Assembly: GCA_948543815.1 (NCBI GenBank)
Contig: CAOVHW010000001.1
Location: forward strand, 151,635-215,634
Source of the DNA: an uncultured Eubacteriales bacterium
GTDB lineage: Bacteria > Bacillota > Clostridia > Lachnospirales > CAMVHY01
Length of the DNA: 64,000 nucleotides
Direction of reading: 5' to 3'
A program made the translations under genes and the position numbers. Shown here one piece after another: positions 19,001-26,436 of the stretch. Every line of letters starts with the position of its first letter. The stretch's first letter is position 1. The notes beneath the pieces were generated by a model. It did not search any database. It was not told where the DNA came from and worked only from the letters and a program-made list of their open reading frames with translations.

Positions 19001-19331
19001 TATCGATGTCAATGCAATTTTGCAATTTAAGGACAAAAAAATTGTTATCATGACGAGTGAAAAAAATACTACTTTGGATAAAACTACGCGTGGGAAATTT
19101 ACGACGCTTTCAATTAAAATAAACGAAGAAATTGACAAGAATCTTAATCTTTTTGAAGACCCACAAGATTATTTTGATGAATTTATGGATTATTTAAATG
19201 AACATGGGGATTCAGCTTCACTTGAAGATGACCAAGATGATGGTGAAACTTATTGTTGTTTGATAACGTCAAAAAGTTTGGATGAAATTATTACTGAGCA
19301 CGAAAATTTTATTGCCGAAATTTCTTCCTAA
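16074..19331 (+). CDS. 1085-aa helical repeat protein, unknown
   Basis: I do not recognise this protein. Residues ~100-930 consist of about ten helical units of 81-92 residues, each marked by an acidic-aromatic signature: TDDEF 126, SDDEC 207, DDYEF 294, SNEEF 383, SNDNEF 474, SDDNEY 563, SDDDY 651, SNEEF 733, TDKEF 817, KDDDDF 909. A Ser/Gly/Asn linker near 955 leads to a small C-terminal domain (FEDPQDYFDEFMDYLNEHG). No signal peptide or membrane segment. The architecture fits an alpha-solenoid scaffold. ATG with GGTGATG upstream, 18 bases after tkt. Its end carries a palindromic repeat. Confidence 0.8.
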   Translation: MKNSNWENLLGEANTKKIKDAGLDKLVDVSELTPENLEYAQDFFDNFDVENVSDYLGDEFTFLDVVKKFYDCQLPLDVVSYGMQRKIILDRRFSFDVKKKIVDVLNSLEEINYVQKFWKLLDLLKTDDEFLNAEFYFKEIVSSDKLYEEILNDKKNLPSAVNIVKYNMHNFKNELSFDNLDWIVDVLMILPVESQNIVRIWINRVKSDDECKKLQSLLVSIIDCQKLTDDISYKKCSVSEAIEIYNDIKSKVHNKNLSSKNLNSAFSLILTLSEDENFDEKSLKTVVKLISLIRDDYEFEQSKIFINLISAFDTLPDILTKNNFTLIEVLPVMLKIYFMNAGSILKKNFNFDNVREVVKILERCNKDDSQINNVLELVNKIQSNEEFDYCKDSLFKLAKNKKMMREIQNNKISLHDQVKKMYIEYFRVSSASSYTIEIIKLHKFSFKIIKQMDRLISERPAVLRRVITNLILKLSNDNEFRFAKEFLCTNDSFESYEQSNDILSDIIDYYKSLLHITFDDKNELNIVHNTNLSFENLADAINLISSEKQADKASKLSALVSMISDDNEYKILRPFFYKLIDINKIFEQKTKILSVFFDMLHDLAEKLNVRKIFNNRFLSLHCKSKALDFLKEIDDNEQRDRIANLICIIKSDDDYDKISSYFNKLMLAENLSSVIFNSSINVNQIIQICNLGIDKVWLKNVISFDRLKKLATYLVKLDEEMSNLLIDFIYMLESNEEFDNIFPHIDDLLNDKRILQAVKNVEISINEIVNLYSLGAGKIFANKKINFITISQLEKILSKITEKEKFDFVMNIATNLTDKEFSYMKEFLISGNVESSNKSYLELARDFYVKKLGVRYAKKNKEIFLQILKLAGSYKFSYDTLDQMSKALSDNKNEKSRIALFEKFLQLKDDDDFAKNSSQLDDLQVENNEVVKESFSMRMKKAEKNAESFNNDLDSGSGGNNSSSLVFDDGNLVVNVIDVNAILQFKDKKIVIMTSEKNTTLDKTTRGKFTTLSIKINEEIDKNLNLFEDPQDYFDEFMDYLNEHGDSASLEDDQDDGETYCCLITSKSLDEIITEHENFIAEISS

Positions 19332-19332
19332 T

Positions 19333-19391
19333 AAAAAAGAACTTTATCAAAAAAATTGCGAGTGCAGTTTTTTTAGTTAAAGTTCTTTTTA
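19333..19391. repeat. dispersed palindromic intergenic repeat, copy C (short form)
   Basis: AAAAAGAACTTTATCAAAAAAATTGC and its near-reverse complement (GCAGTTTTTTTAGTTAAAG onwards) form one long hairpin. The outer CTTTTCTTGAAAG blocks are missing. It sits between the convergent 1085-residue gene and the MATE gene. Confidence 0.65.
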
Positions 19392-19409
19392 CATTTATGT
19401 AAAATTTAT

Positions 19410-20744
19410 TTATCGTGTTACGTTTTTTATCCAGTTATCATTTCGCAAGCGAAGTATACAAAAAAATGTCCTTACAATTACATCCATACGCAAAGCAATG
19501 AAAATTATTAAAGTTGGCAAGTGGCAAAAAAGTGCTAAAATTCCTGCCGGTAGTGATACGAGCCAGACAGATAAAATGTCAATGTACATTGCAAATTTTG
19601 TGTCGCCGCCGCCACGTAAAATTCCTACGACAGTTATAATACCGATTGAATCGATGAAAATTAAAATTGATGTAGCATCTATGAATTGTAATGTCAAAAA
19701 TTTTGTTGCTAGCTCAATATTATAAAAATTTACGATTGGGACACGCGACAAAAATAATGCTAAGCCCAAAATAAATCCAAAAATTATTGCAATAGTAAAC
19801 AATGTTTGCGCGCATTGTTTCGCGTATTTTTCATCGCCATGTCCAATTTCATTTCCAATTATTATACATGTTGCGTGGGCAATTGGAAAAATTATTATCG
19901 AAAAAAATTGCTCAAGTGTTGAAGTTATATTCGCTGCAACAATTGTTTGCGTCCCCAATTTTGTCAAAACTATTGAATAAATTACGACGCCGATTGCCCA
20001 AATTGATTCATTTATAAAAACTGGGAAGCCGCAATTAAAAAAATCTTTGAGCAAAATTTTATCTGGTTTAAGTGTGAGTTTTATTTTGATTCGTTTGTCA
20101 CAATGATTTGCGTAAAAAATAATTGCAGCAGTTTCAAAAATTCTTGCTATCAATGTTGCTATTGCCGCACCTTCTACTCGAAGTTGTGGCAGATTTAAAT
20201 TCCCAAAAATAAATCCCCAATCTAAAATTATATTTATAAAAAATGCGATTGTATTTATTAGCAATGTAAACTTTATTATACGAAGATTCCGCAATATCAA
20301 AACTAATGTGCTATTTATTCCGTACAATAAATATGTCCAACCAATTATTTTTAAATACCGCACGCCATTCGCTATTATCTCACTATTATCTATGAAAATC
20401 CGCATTATATATTCTGGAAACGCTAAAATTATATACGTCCATATTAATGTAAAAAATAATGCGAGTGTTACTGTGATAGAAATAATTTTGTTGATTGCGG
20501 TGAAATCATTTTTACCATAATATTGTGCTATTAAAACTGCACTACCACTAACCAATCCAAAAATCATTATTGAAAATAAAAAAAATGGCTGATTCGCCAG
20601 ATTTACTGCCGATAATTCAATTTCTGAAAGCATTCCTATCATTATATTATCCGCAAGATTAAGCCCATGTTTTAATAAATCTTGAAAAATCATTGGAATA
20701 ACGAGCCAAAATAGCGCAATATAAAATTTCTTTTCTTTTATCAT
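19410..20744 (-). CDS. MATE family efflux transporter
   Basis: A 444-residue protein with about 12 hydrophobic segments. The multidrug and toxin extrusion family signature is visible in the first helices (LVIPMIFQDLLKHGLNLADN, IMIGMLSEIELSAVNLAN, VSGSAVLIAQYYGKND). These transporters export cationic compounds using Na+ or H+ gradients. ATG 20744 has AAAGGTG 6 bases upstream; the GTG at 20753 lies within that ribosome site and is rejected. Substrate unknown. It is monocistronic, divergent from the prepilin gene. Confidence 0.9.
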   Translation of the reverse strand: MIKEKKFYIALFWLVIPMIFQDLLKHGLNLADNIMIGMLSEIELSAVNLANQPFFLFSIMIFGLVSGSAVLIAQYYGKNDFTAINKIISITVTLALFFTLIWTYIILAFPEYIMRIFIDNSEIIANGVRYLKIIGWTYLLYGINSTLVLILRNLRIIKFTLLINTIAFFINIILDWGFIFGNLNLPQLRVEGAAIATLIARIFETAAIIFYANHCDKRIKIKLTLKPDKILLKDFFNCGFPVFINESIWAIGVVIYSIVLTKLGTQTIVAANITSTLEQFFSIIIFPIAHATCIIIGNEIGHGDEKYAKQCAQTLFTIAIIFGFILGLALFLSRVPIVNFYNIELATKFLTLQFIDATSILIFIDSIGIITVVGILRGGGDTKFAMYIDILSVWLVSLPAGILALFCHLPTLIIFIALRMDVIVRTFFCILRLRNDNWIKNVTR

Positions 20745-20781
20745 CTTATACACCTTTATTATTTAAATGGGGGCCGCATAA

Positions 20782-21219
20782 ATGAAAAATCATGGCTTTT
20801 CTTACATAGAAATTATTTTGTCAATGACATTGATAAGTATCTTTAGCATTTGTTTGGTAAATAGATTTGACTTAAAAAATTATAAATTTGCTCGCGAAAA
20901 TTATTTTGCTGATATCGCCGTTGAAAATTTATTAAATATTGCTGAAGCTGAGTTCACTACAAAAAATTCCGTAAGTGATATCGAGTTCGATAAATTTAAT
21001 TTTACCGTGCGTGTCAATGAAATTGAAAAAAATTTTTCCGTGAGTCAAAATGTTTTTACGAGCTGTGGCAATGAAAATTTTTTACCAATAAATACTGAAA
21101 TTTATGCCGATAATGAAAATTTATTTGATGTCTCAAAAAGTTATTTACTAACGGTTGATTTGTTTGACAAAAATCATAAATTTTTAAAGCGTTTAACTAA
21201 AATTATAACGAATTCATAA
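20782..21219 (+). CDS. prepilin-like protein with type IV N-terminal methylation motif
   Basis: A 145-residue protein. It opens MKNHGFSYIEIILSMTLISI: a short basic leader, the Gly-Phe cleavage site and Glu at +5, then a hydrophobic helix, which is the class III signal of type IV pilins and pseudopilins. The rest is a small globular domain with no recognisable family. Prepilin peptidase, ATPase and platform genes are not in the window. The end overlaps the convergent recU by 6 bases. Confidence 0.8.
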   Translation: MKNHGFSYIEIILSMTLISIFSICLVNRFDLKNYKFARENYFADIAVENLLNIAEAEFTTKNSVSDIEFDKFNFTVRVNEIEKNFSVSQNVFTSCGNENFLPINTEIYADNENLFDVSKSYLLTVDLFDKNHKFLKRLTKIITNS

Positions 21220-21726
21220 AAATTGATTTACAATTTCAAGATAATTTAAAACGTAATTTTTTGACAAATTTATCTCATACTGGAAATCTTCATAAGCAAT
21301 TGATTTTCTACCGTGTATAGATTTTTCCCATGCTTGTTTTAAATCTTGAAACGGTAAATAAAAATATTTGTCGTTAAATAAAAAATGTACAAGTAAAAAT
21401 GAAATTCCTTTCTGCTGTTCAAATTTCTCCATGAATTCAATTTGATGTTCATGAATATTTTTGAGCGGTAAATTTTTTTGTGCAGTCTCTTTCGCATCAA
21501 AACATATTGCTACTCCCTGCGCTACTCCTATATAATCTACCGTACTTTTTTTCTCAAAATATGCTAGTGATATCGTATGATTACTATTATTTAGTTCGAT
21601 AGGTTTTATTGGCGTCGGTATCTTCTCTATTAATGCTAAATTATTTTTTTCATAAATCTCATTCGTATAATTAATTAAATGTTCGAATGAATTTCCTCGT
21701 AAACCTCTTCCTTTCCAATATCCCAT
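21214..21726 (-). CDS. recU: Holliday junction resolvase RecU
   Basis: A 170-residue nuclease of the RecU family, which cleaves four-way junctions in Gram-positive bacteria. Seen: GLRGNSFEHLINYTNEIY at the N-terminus, PTPIKPIEL, the active-site strand pair STVDYIGV and CFDAKET (catalytic Asp, Glu, Lys), NIHEHQIEFM, and HGRKSIAYEDF at the C-terminus. The start is ATG 21726 with AAAGGAGGAAG upstream; the frame is open 13 codons further. It is shorter than the ~200-residue Bacillus protein at the N-terminus. In many Firmicutes recU pairs with a penicillin-binding protein gene; here it does not. Confidence 0.88.
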   Translation of the reverse strand: MGYWKGRGLRGNSFEHLINYTNEIYEKNNLALIEKIPTPIKPIELNNSNHTISLAYFEKKSTVDYIGVAQGVAICFDAKETAQKNLPLKNIHEHQIEFMEKFEQQKGISFLLVHFLFNDKYFYLPFQDLKQAWEKSIHGRKSIAYEDFQYEINLSKNYVLNYLEIVNQFL

Positions 21727-21840
21727 TTCTTCCTCCTTTATTTGCATGTTAAATTTTAATTTCATTGTACTTTTTTAATAATCTTGTAATTATTTTTGAA
21801 ACGTTATACGGTAAAATATAAGCAAAGGTAGGTGTAGGCA

Positions 21841-22779
21841 ATGAAAAAATTTATCGGCATGATATTTTTATTATTAATGATAATAAAAATTCCGGTATTG
21901 GCACAAAAATATTCAAATTATAATTTCGATTTTATAACGCTGCATGAAATTAATACTCGTATTGAAAATGTGAAAGTAACCGGTTCATTGCCACATATTG
22001 ATAAATTTAAAAGTAAAACATTTGAAAATCAATTGAATCAAAAAATAAATTTAATATATGAAAAAAAAATTGCCGAAGCAATTTCAAAAAATGTTAAATC
22101 ATTGAAAATAAATTACAAAGTTAAAGCTGAAAAAAATATCATCTCAATTTTATTCAATTTCTTAGGCGATAAAAATGACCTCGAGACGATAAATTTTAAT
22201 CTAAGAACTTGTTCATTTGTTTCTATTTCTGATATTATTGGACCAAATGGAACACAAATTGTAAATAAAATTATACATGATGAAACAATAAAAACGCCCG
22301 AAAAATATAATTTGAATTTCAATGGTATTGATAATGATCACAATTTTTTTGTTGACGGTGATAATTTAGTTGTGTCATTTAATGAATATGAATTATCGTC
22401 CGCGATAAAAGGCATTCAAACGTTTACAATAAAAATCAGCGGCGTAAAAAATAAAATTATTAACGCAAAAAATTATTATACGACTAAACCGTATGATTTG
22501 AAAATGATACCATTACGAAATGTTTGCGAGGCGTTTGATTTCGAAGTCGTTTGGCATGAGCCATCAGCTTCCGTAAAAATTTTTAATGATAAATTAACGG
22601 CGACAGCTTTAGTGAACAGAAATAATTATATGAAAAATAATGAAGCGCCACAAACTTTAGAAAGTGCGCCGCAAATTAAAAATAATCAAACGTATGTGCC
22701 AATTTCTTTTTTCGTTAAATATGCTAATTTGTTTTACTCAATTTCGGACGATAATAATTTGATTTTTTCCCAATACTAA
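21841..22779 (+). CDS. exported DUF3298-like / stalk-domain protein
   Basis: A 312-residue protein with a signal peptide (MKKFIGMIFLLLMIIKIP, cleavage near LAQKY). A middle domain ends FFVDGDNLVVSFNEYELS, resembling the DUF3298 (RsiV/PdaC C-terminal) fold. A final stalk-like domain has MIPLRNVCEAFDFEVVWHE and TYVPISFFVKYANL. This is the third stalk-domain surface protein in the window. ATG with a weak GGTAGGTG site. Likely extracellular; function unknown. Confidence 0.75.
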   Translation: MKKFIGMIFLLLMIIKIPVLAQKYSNYNFDFITLHEINTRIENVKVTGSLPHIDKFKSKTFENQLNQKINLIYEKKIAEAISKNVKSLKINYKVKAEKNIISILFNFLGDKNDLETINFNLRTCSFVSISDIIGPNGTQIVNKIIHDETIKTPEKYNLNFNGIDNDHNFFVDGDNLVVSFNEYELSSAIKGIQTFTIKISGVKNKIINAKNYYTTKPYDLKMIPLRNVCEAFDFEVVWHEPSASVKIFNDKLTATALVNRNNYMKNNEAPQTLESAPQIKNNQTYVPISFFVKYANLFYSISDDNNLIFSQY

Positions 22780-22784
22780 ATAAA

Positions 22785-22822
22785 AAAAATAGGCAGGCGA
22801 TATACTCACCTGCCTACCTAAT
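22785..22822 (-). terminator. intrinsic terminator of the DUF1659/DUF2922 operon
   Basis: TAGGCAGG (22790-22797) pairs with CCTGCCTA (22809-22816). On the minus strand the hairpin is followed by eight T. It also lies directly after the convergent stalk-domain gene. Confidence 0.75.
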
Positions 22823-22828
22823 TATTTT

Positions 22829-23068
22829 TTAATAACCTGAAACATCAAAAGTTGTTGTGTCATTTTTGTAAAATGTAATTGACTCAATCGCACTTAAATT
22901 TCCAACTGATGTTTCTATTGCATTTGCTGTTAAAATATTTCTTGCTGCCGTATTGATACGTGTAACGTTTTCTTGGACGTCTGCTTTAAAGTCAAATGCA
23001 TTTGGTATTGTTAAACTAAATAGTTCGTTATCAGTAGTTCTATAAACAATTTTGAAATAAGGATTCAT
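22829..23068 (-). CDS. DUF2922 family small protein (copy 2)
   Basis: A 79-residue protein, last of four small genes. It has the DUF2922 plan: an initial beta strand pair (FKIVYRTTDNELFSLTIPNA), then a helix containing NVTRINTAARNILTANAIE, then a final ETSVGNLSAIESITFYK strand. Ribosome site AAAGGAGG. It forms a pair with the DUF1659 gene upstream. The molecular function of the family is unknown. Confidence 0.75.
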   Translation of the reverse strand: MNPYFKIVYRTTDNELFSLTIPNAFDFKADVQENVTRINTAARNILTANAIETSVGNLSAIESITFYKNDTTTFDVSGY

Positions 23069-23080
23069 GTTAACCTCCTT

Positions 23081-23269
23081 TTACATTATAAATTCATATT
23101 TAACAGATTTAATAATTTCTGAAGGCGCAGAAACTTGATATGTCTTCATCATATCTGCAAAATTATATATTGTTTCATCTGTCGCCGCATTATTTATATT
23201 ACTATTTGAATAGGATTGGTCTTCAAATTTTAATGTAAGCTTCGTATCTACTAAATTTAATTCAGCCAT
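23081..23269 (-). CDS. DUF1659 family small protein (copy 2)
   Basis: A 62-residue protein. It begins MAELNLVDTKLTLKFEDQSY and continues with the conserved pattern NNAATDETIYNFADMMKTY, typical of DUF1659 (Bacillus YvlD-neighbour type small proteins). Ribosome site AAAGGAGG. Paired with the downstream DUF2922 gene; together they are a second, diverged version of the pair at 23283-23725. Confidence 0.75.
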   Translation of the reverse strand: MAELNLVDTKLTLKFEDQSYSNSNINNAATDETIYNFADMMKTYQVSAPSEIIKSVKYEFIM

Positions 23270-23282
23270 TATTTAACCTCCT

Positions 23283-23507
23283 TTAATTTATAGTGACATC
23301 AATAATTTGAGGTTCGATATATTTTACATATTTTTTCGCAATAGGTTTAGTACCTGAAGACGTTAAAATTATATTAGAAGTAATAATAAAATCCATATCT
23401 TCAGCAAATTGGTCAATATCATAGTAAGCTTTTGCATTAGGGATTTTTACACTAAGATTTCTCCCAAGGTCATTCATAAAAACAAATTCATAGTAATTTT
23501 TATTCAT
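23283..23507 (-). CDS. DUF2922 family small protein (copy 1)
   Basis: A 74-residue protein: YYEFVFMNDLGRNLSVKIPNA, a helix with IDQFAEDMDFIITSNIIL, then SGTKPIAKKYVKYIEPQ. This is the DUF2922 arrangement. Ribosome site AAAGGAGG, 14 bases after the DUF1659 gene upstream. Low identity to copy 2 suggests an old duplication. Confidence 0.75.
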   Translation of the reverse strand: MNKNYYEFVFMNDLGRNLSVKIPNAKAYYDIDQFAEDMDFIITSNIILTSSGTKPIAKKYVKYIEPQIIDVTIN

Positions 23508-23521
23508 AACTAATCCTCCTT

Positions 23522-23725
23522 TTATACATTAGTTAATTGTGAGTCAACTATCTTATAAATTTTCTCAGCGCCATATTTTTGAACGGAAATAAATGCTTGA
23601 GCCGTAGCTAAAATATTATCGTTAGTAATACCGCTATTTTTCAAGTTAGAGAAAGTATAAGTTCCATTTTTATCAGTATATTTTATTTGAAATTTTGTAG
23701 CTTTAATAGTACTAGAAACCGCCAT
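23522..23725 (-). CDS. DUF1659 family small protein (copy 1)
   Basis: A 67-residue protein and the first gene of the four-gene operon. Seen: TKFQIKYTDKNGTYTFSNLKN and DNILATAQAFISVQKYG, the DUF1659 pattern. Ribosome site AAGGAGGAA. A likely -10 (TATTAT) for the operon lies about 50 bases upstream on the minus strand. Confidence 0.75.
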   Translation of the reverse strand: MAVSSTIKATKFQIKYTDKNGTYTFSNLKNSGITNDNILATAQAFISVQKYGAEKIYKIVDSQLTNV

Positions 23726-23843
23726 AAAGATTCCTCCTTAAAAAATTATTTACATCCCGGAATGTTATTTTTATAATACATGATAAATTTTGATAGTTAT
23801 ATATAAATTTTTAAAAAAATTTTTCATAAAATAGGTGATTATA

Positions 23844-24563
23844 ATGAAAACGACAGCTATTATAGCTGCCGGTGGAATTGGTAAACGATTTAATTCAACT
23901 CTCCCTAAACAATTTATATTACTCGCCGGTAAACCAATTATTATTCATACTCTCGAAGTCTTTGAAAATTCTTCAGTAATTGACGAAATAATTGTCGTTT
24001 GTGTCAAGGATTATTTGAATTATTGCCATGAACTAGTAAAAAAGTTTGGACTACAAAAAGTTAAAAAAATAATTGCTGGCGCTAATGAACGTCAATCCTC
24101 TATCTATAACGCTATTAAAAATATTGATGACGCCAATTTTATTTGCGTGCATGATGCCGCACGCCCGTTTGTAAAAAATAATTTAATCACCGAAACAATT
24201 ATTCAGTGCAAAAATAATGACGGCTGTATTTGTGCGTTAAATGCTCGCGACACAATTAAAGTTTGTAATGAATACGTTGAAAAAACTTTACCACGTGAAA
24301 AAATTTTTTTGGCGCAAACTCCTCAAACTTTTAAAGCTGAAATTTTGAAAATGGTTTATGAAAAAGCAATGATGGAAAATTTTTTTGGCACTGATGATTC
24401 AAGTTTGTTAGAACATTATGGATATAAAATAAAAGTAATAGCGGGGAATACTGAAAATTTTAAAATAACCGAACCGTTCGATTTATTGCTTGCAGAAAGT
24501 TTGTTAACAAAATGTTCGATAAAAGGAGATAAAAATGAAAAATGGAATTCCGTTGGCAACTAG
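23844..24563 (+). CDS. ispD: 2-C-methyl-D-erythritol 4-phosphate cytidylyltransferase
   Basis: A 239-residue enzyme of the MEP isoprenoid pathway that joins MEP and CTP. Seen: TAIIAAGGIGKRF (nucleotide-binding loop with catalytic Arg and Lys), LPKQFILLAGKPIIIHTLE, GANERQSSIYNAI, CVHDAARPFV and TPQTFKAEIL. Start ATG 23844 with TAGGTGAT upstream; the GTG at 23835 lies within that site. The partner ispF is not adjacent. The end overlaps the start of rarA by 29 bases. Confidence 0.95.
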   Translation: MKTTAIIAAGGIGKRFNSTLPKQFILLAGKPIIIHTLEVFENSSVIDEIIVVCVKDYLNYCHELVKKFGLQKVKKIIAGANERQSSIYNAIKNIDDANFICVHDAARPFVKNNLITETIIQCKNNDGCICALNARDTIKVCNEYVEKTLPREKIFLAQTPQTFKAEILKMVYEKAMMENFFGTDDSSLLEHYGYKIKVIAGNTENFKITEPFDLLLAESLLTKCSIKGDKNEKWNSVGN

Positions 24564-25800
24564 ATTTCGGCCCGATACTTTAGACAAATTTGTTGGACAG
24601 GAACATATTCTTGCGCCGGATAAAATTTTGTACAAAGCAATTCAAAAAGATAAATTAATGAATATGATTTTGTACGGGCCGCCCGGTACCGGTAAAACAA
24701 CTTTGGCAATGATTATCGCTAAAAGTACGAAAAGTAATTTTGTAAAGCTAAATGCAACTTTCGCTGGTATAAAAGAAATTCGTGCAGTCGTTGAGAATGT
24801 GATGGGCCGCACGATTTTGTTTATCGATGAGATTCATCGTTTCAATAAAAGTCAACAAGATGCACTTTTGCCTTATACCGAAGATGGTACGTTGATTTTT
24901 ATTGGCGCGACAACGGAAAATCCTTTTTTTGAAGTCAATAATGCTTTAATTTCGCGCTCGGTTATTTTTGAATTAAAACCGTTGTCGAAGACAAATATTG
25001 TTACATTGCTGAAAAATGTTTTGAGCGATTGCGAGAATGGTTTAGGTAAATATGATTTGAATGTCGATAATGCGGCAATAGAATTTTTGGCGGAAATTAG
25101 TAATGGCGATGCACGAATTGCGTTAAATTATCTTGAACTTTGTGTGATTGCCGCACCTATTGAACAAGATGGAAAGTTGAAAATAAATTCAGATATTGTC
25201 GAAAAAACTTTACAACGTAAAAATATTAGCTATGATAAATCGGGCGATAACCATTATGATGTTATTTCGGCGTTTATAAAAAGTATGCGAGGTTCTGCCC
25301 CTGATGCGGCCGTTCATTATTTGGCGAGAATGATAGAAGCAGGCGAAGACCCGGTTTTTATCGCGCGACGTATTGTAATTTGTGCGGCGGAGGATGTTGG
25401 AAACGCTGACCCACACGCTTTACAAATTGCAATGGCGGCGGCAAATGCTGTAAAGTTTATTGGATTTCCTGAAGCGCGTATAATTTTAGCACAGGCTGTG
25501 ATTTATATTTCTTGCGCGCCAAAAAGCAATGCTTCATATCTTGCGATTGATAAAGCATTGCATGATGTACGAGTAAAAAATATTGGACACGTTCCAAATC
25601 ATTTGCAAGATAATCATTACAAAGGTGCGGAAAAATTGTCAAGAGGATTGGACTATAAATATGTTCACGATTTTGAAAATCATTATGTGAAGCAGCAATA
25701 TTTGCCAAATGAATTAGTCGGGACGATTTATTATGAGCCGAGTGAAAACGGCGTGGAAAGAAAAATTAAACAGCGTTTAGAAAATTTGCGTGCGAATTAA
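24535..25800 (+). CDS. rarA: replication-associated recombination protein A (RarA/MgsA AAA+ ATPase)
   Basis: A 421-residue AAA+ ATPase that acts at stalled replication forks. Seen: RPDTLDKFVGQEHIL, Walker A GPPGTGKTTLAM (about 50-61), Walker B LFIDEIHRFNKSQQDALLP, sensor IGATTENPFFEVN, and the C-terminal tetramerisation region DPVFIARRIVICAAEDVG. AAAGGAGA ribosome site lies within ispD. It overlaps the convergent gene at 25797 by 4 bases. Confidence 0.95.
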   Translation: MKNGIPLATRFRPDTLDKFVGQEHILAPDKILYKAIQKDKLMNMILYGPPGTGKTTLAMIIAKSTKSNFVKLNATFAGIKEIRAVVENVMGRTILFIDEIHRFNKSQQDALLPYTEDGTLIFIGATTENPFFEVNNALISRSVIFELKPLSKTNIVTLLKNVLSDCENGLGKYDLNVDNAAIEFLAEISNGDARIALNYLELCVIAAPIEQDGKLKINSDIVEKTLQRKNISYDKSGDNHYDVISAFIKSMRGSAPDAAVHYLARMIEAGEDPVFIARRIVICAAEDVGNADPHALQIAMAAANAVKFIGFPEARIILAQAVIYISCAPKSNASYLAIDKALHDVRVKNIGHVPNHLQDNHYKGAEKLSRGLDYKYVHDFENHYVKQQYLPNELVGTIYYEPSENGVERKIKQRLENLRAN

Positions 25801-26372
25801 TTTTTTGCGAACATGTTGTAAAGCGTAAGAAATTGTTGACGTTTTTGTGGCGAAACTTTTTTAAGCAGTGCATTTATCATTGCAGTTTTTTGCTCATTAC
25901 TGATATTTATTTTTTTATTGTAATCCATCATAATATTTATGGCGTCCATCGGTGATTTTTGGTCGATATCGCGCATAAAATTTTCGATTAAATTTTTATC
26001 TTTATCGCTTAAATTGCTGAAAGCCGGGTCATTAAAAATATCGTGCATATTGGTGTCATTCCCTTCATTTTTTTTGCTGACAATGTTTATTGCTTGATTA
26101 ATCGTGCCAAAAATTTCGTCATTCATATAAATCTTCATGACATTTATGATTGCACTTTCGATATCAAATTTATTTGGCGCATTCTCTTTTTTTGCATAAA
26201 GTTCATTTAACATTTGGATTTCAAAAATTTTTATCATGATGGCAATTTTTTTTTGATATTTAGAATCGATGTAAGGAACGATAGCTTTGATAGTTTTAAG
26301 TGCGGGCGTATTTATTTCGTCGTCGAAATATTTGACAGTTTTATCGTTCATGATGTGAATTATTTTTTCCAT
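25797..26372 (-). CDS. hypothetical protein, 191 aa
   Basis: An unrecognised, mostly helical, charged protein with no signal peptide or membrane segment. The C-terminal half carries LSDKDKNLIENFMRDID and VSPQKRQQFLTLYNMFAKN. ATG 26372 is chosen over the frame start at 26387 because GAGAGG precedes it. That ribosome site is the 3' arm of a 32-base near-perfect palindrome (26381-26412), so expression may be controlled by RNA structure. murI ends just upstream. Confidence 0.65.
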   Translation of the reverse strand: MEKIIHIMNDKTVKYFDDEINTPALKTIKAIVPYIDSKYQKKIAIMIKIFEIQMLNELYAKKENAPNKFDIESAIINVMKIYMNDEIFGTINQAINIVSKKNEGNDTNMHDIFNDPAFSNLSDKDKNLIENFMRDIDQKSPMDAINIMMDYNKKINISNEQKTAMINALLKKVSPQKRQQFLTLYNMFAKN

Positions 26373-26412
26373 AAAAAAACCTCTCACATTTTATATATAT
26401 AAAATATGAGAG
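26373..26412 (-). terminator. hairpin plus T-run after murI that also masks the next ribosome site
   Basis: A 32-base near-perfect inverted repeat (26381-26412, one mismatch pair), followed on the minus strand by G and seven T, then directly by ATG 26372. It looks like a terminator for murI. Its 3' arm contains the GAGAG of the only ribosome binding site for the downstream gene, so attenuation or a thermometer-like switch is possible. Confidence 0.6.
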
Positions 26413-26436
26413 AGTTTTCAGTTTGATTCATGAAAG

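Noticed and set aside
24535..24563. 29-base overlap of ispD and rarA as a possible frameshift in ispD
   Set aside because: Both proteins have normal lengths and complete motifs, and rarA has its own AAAGGAGA site inside ispD. This is a plain gene overlap.
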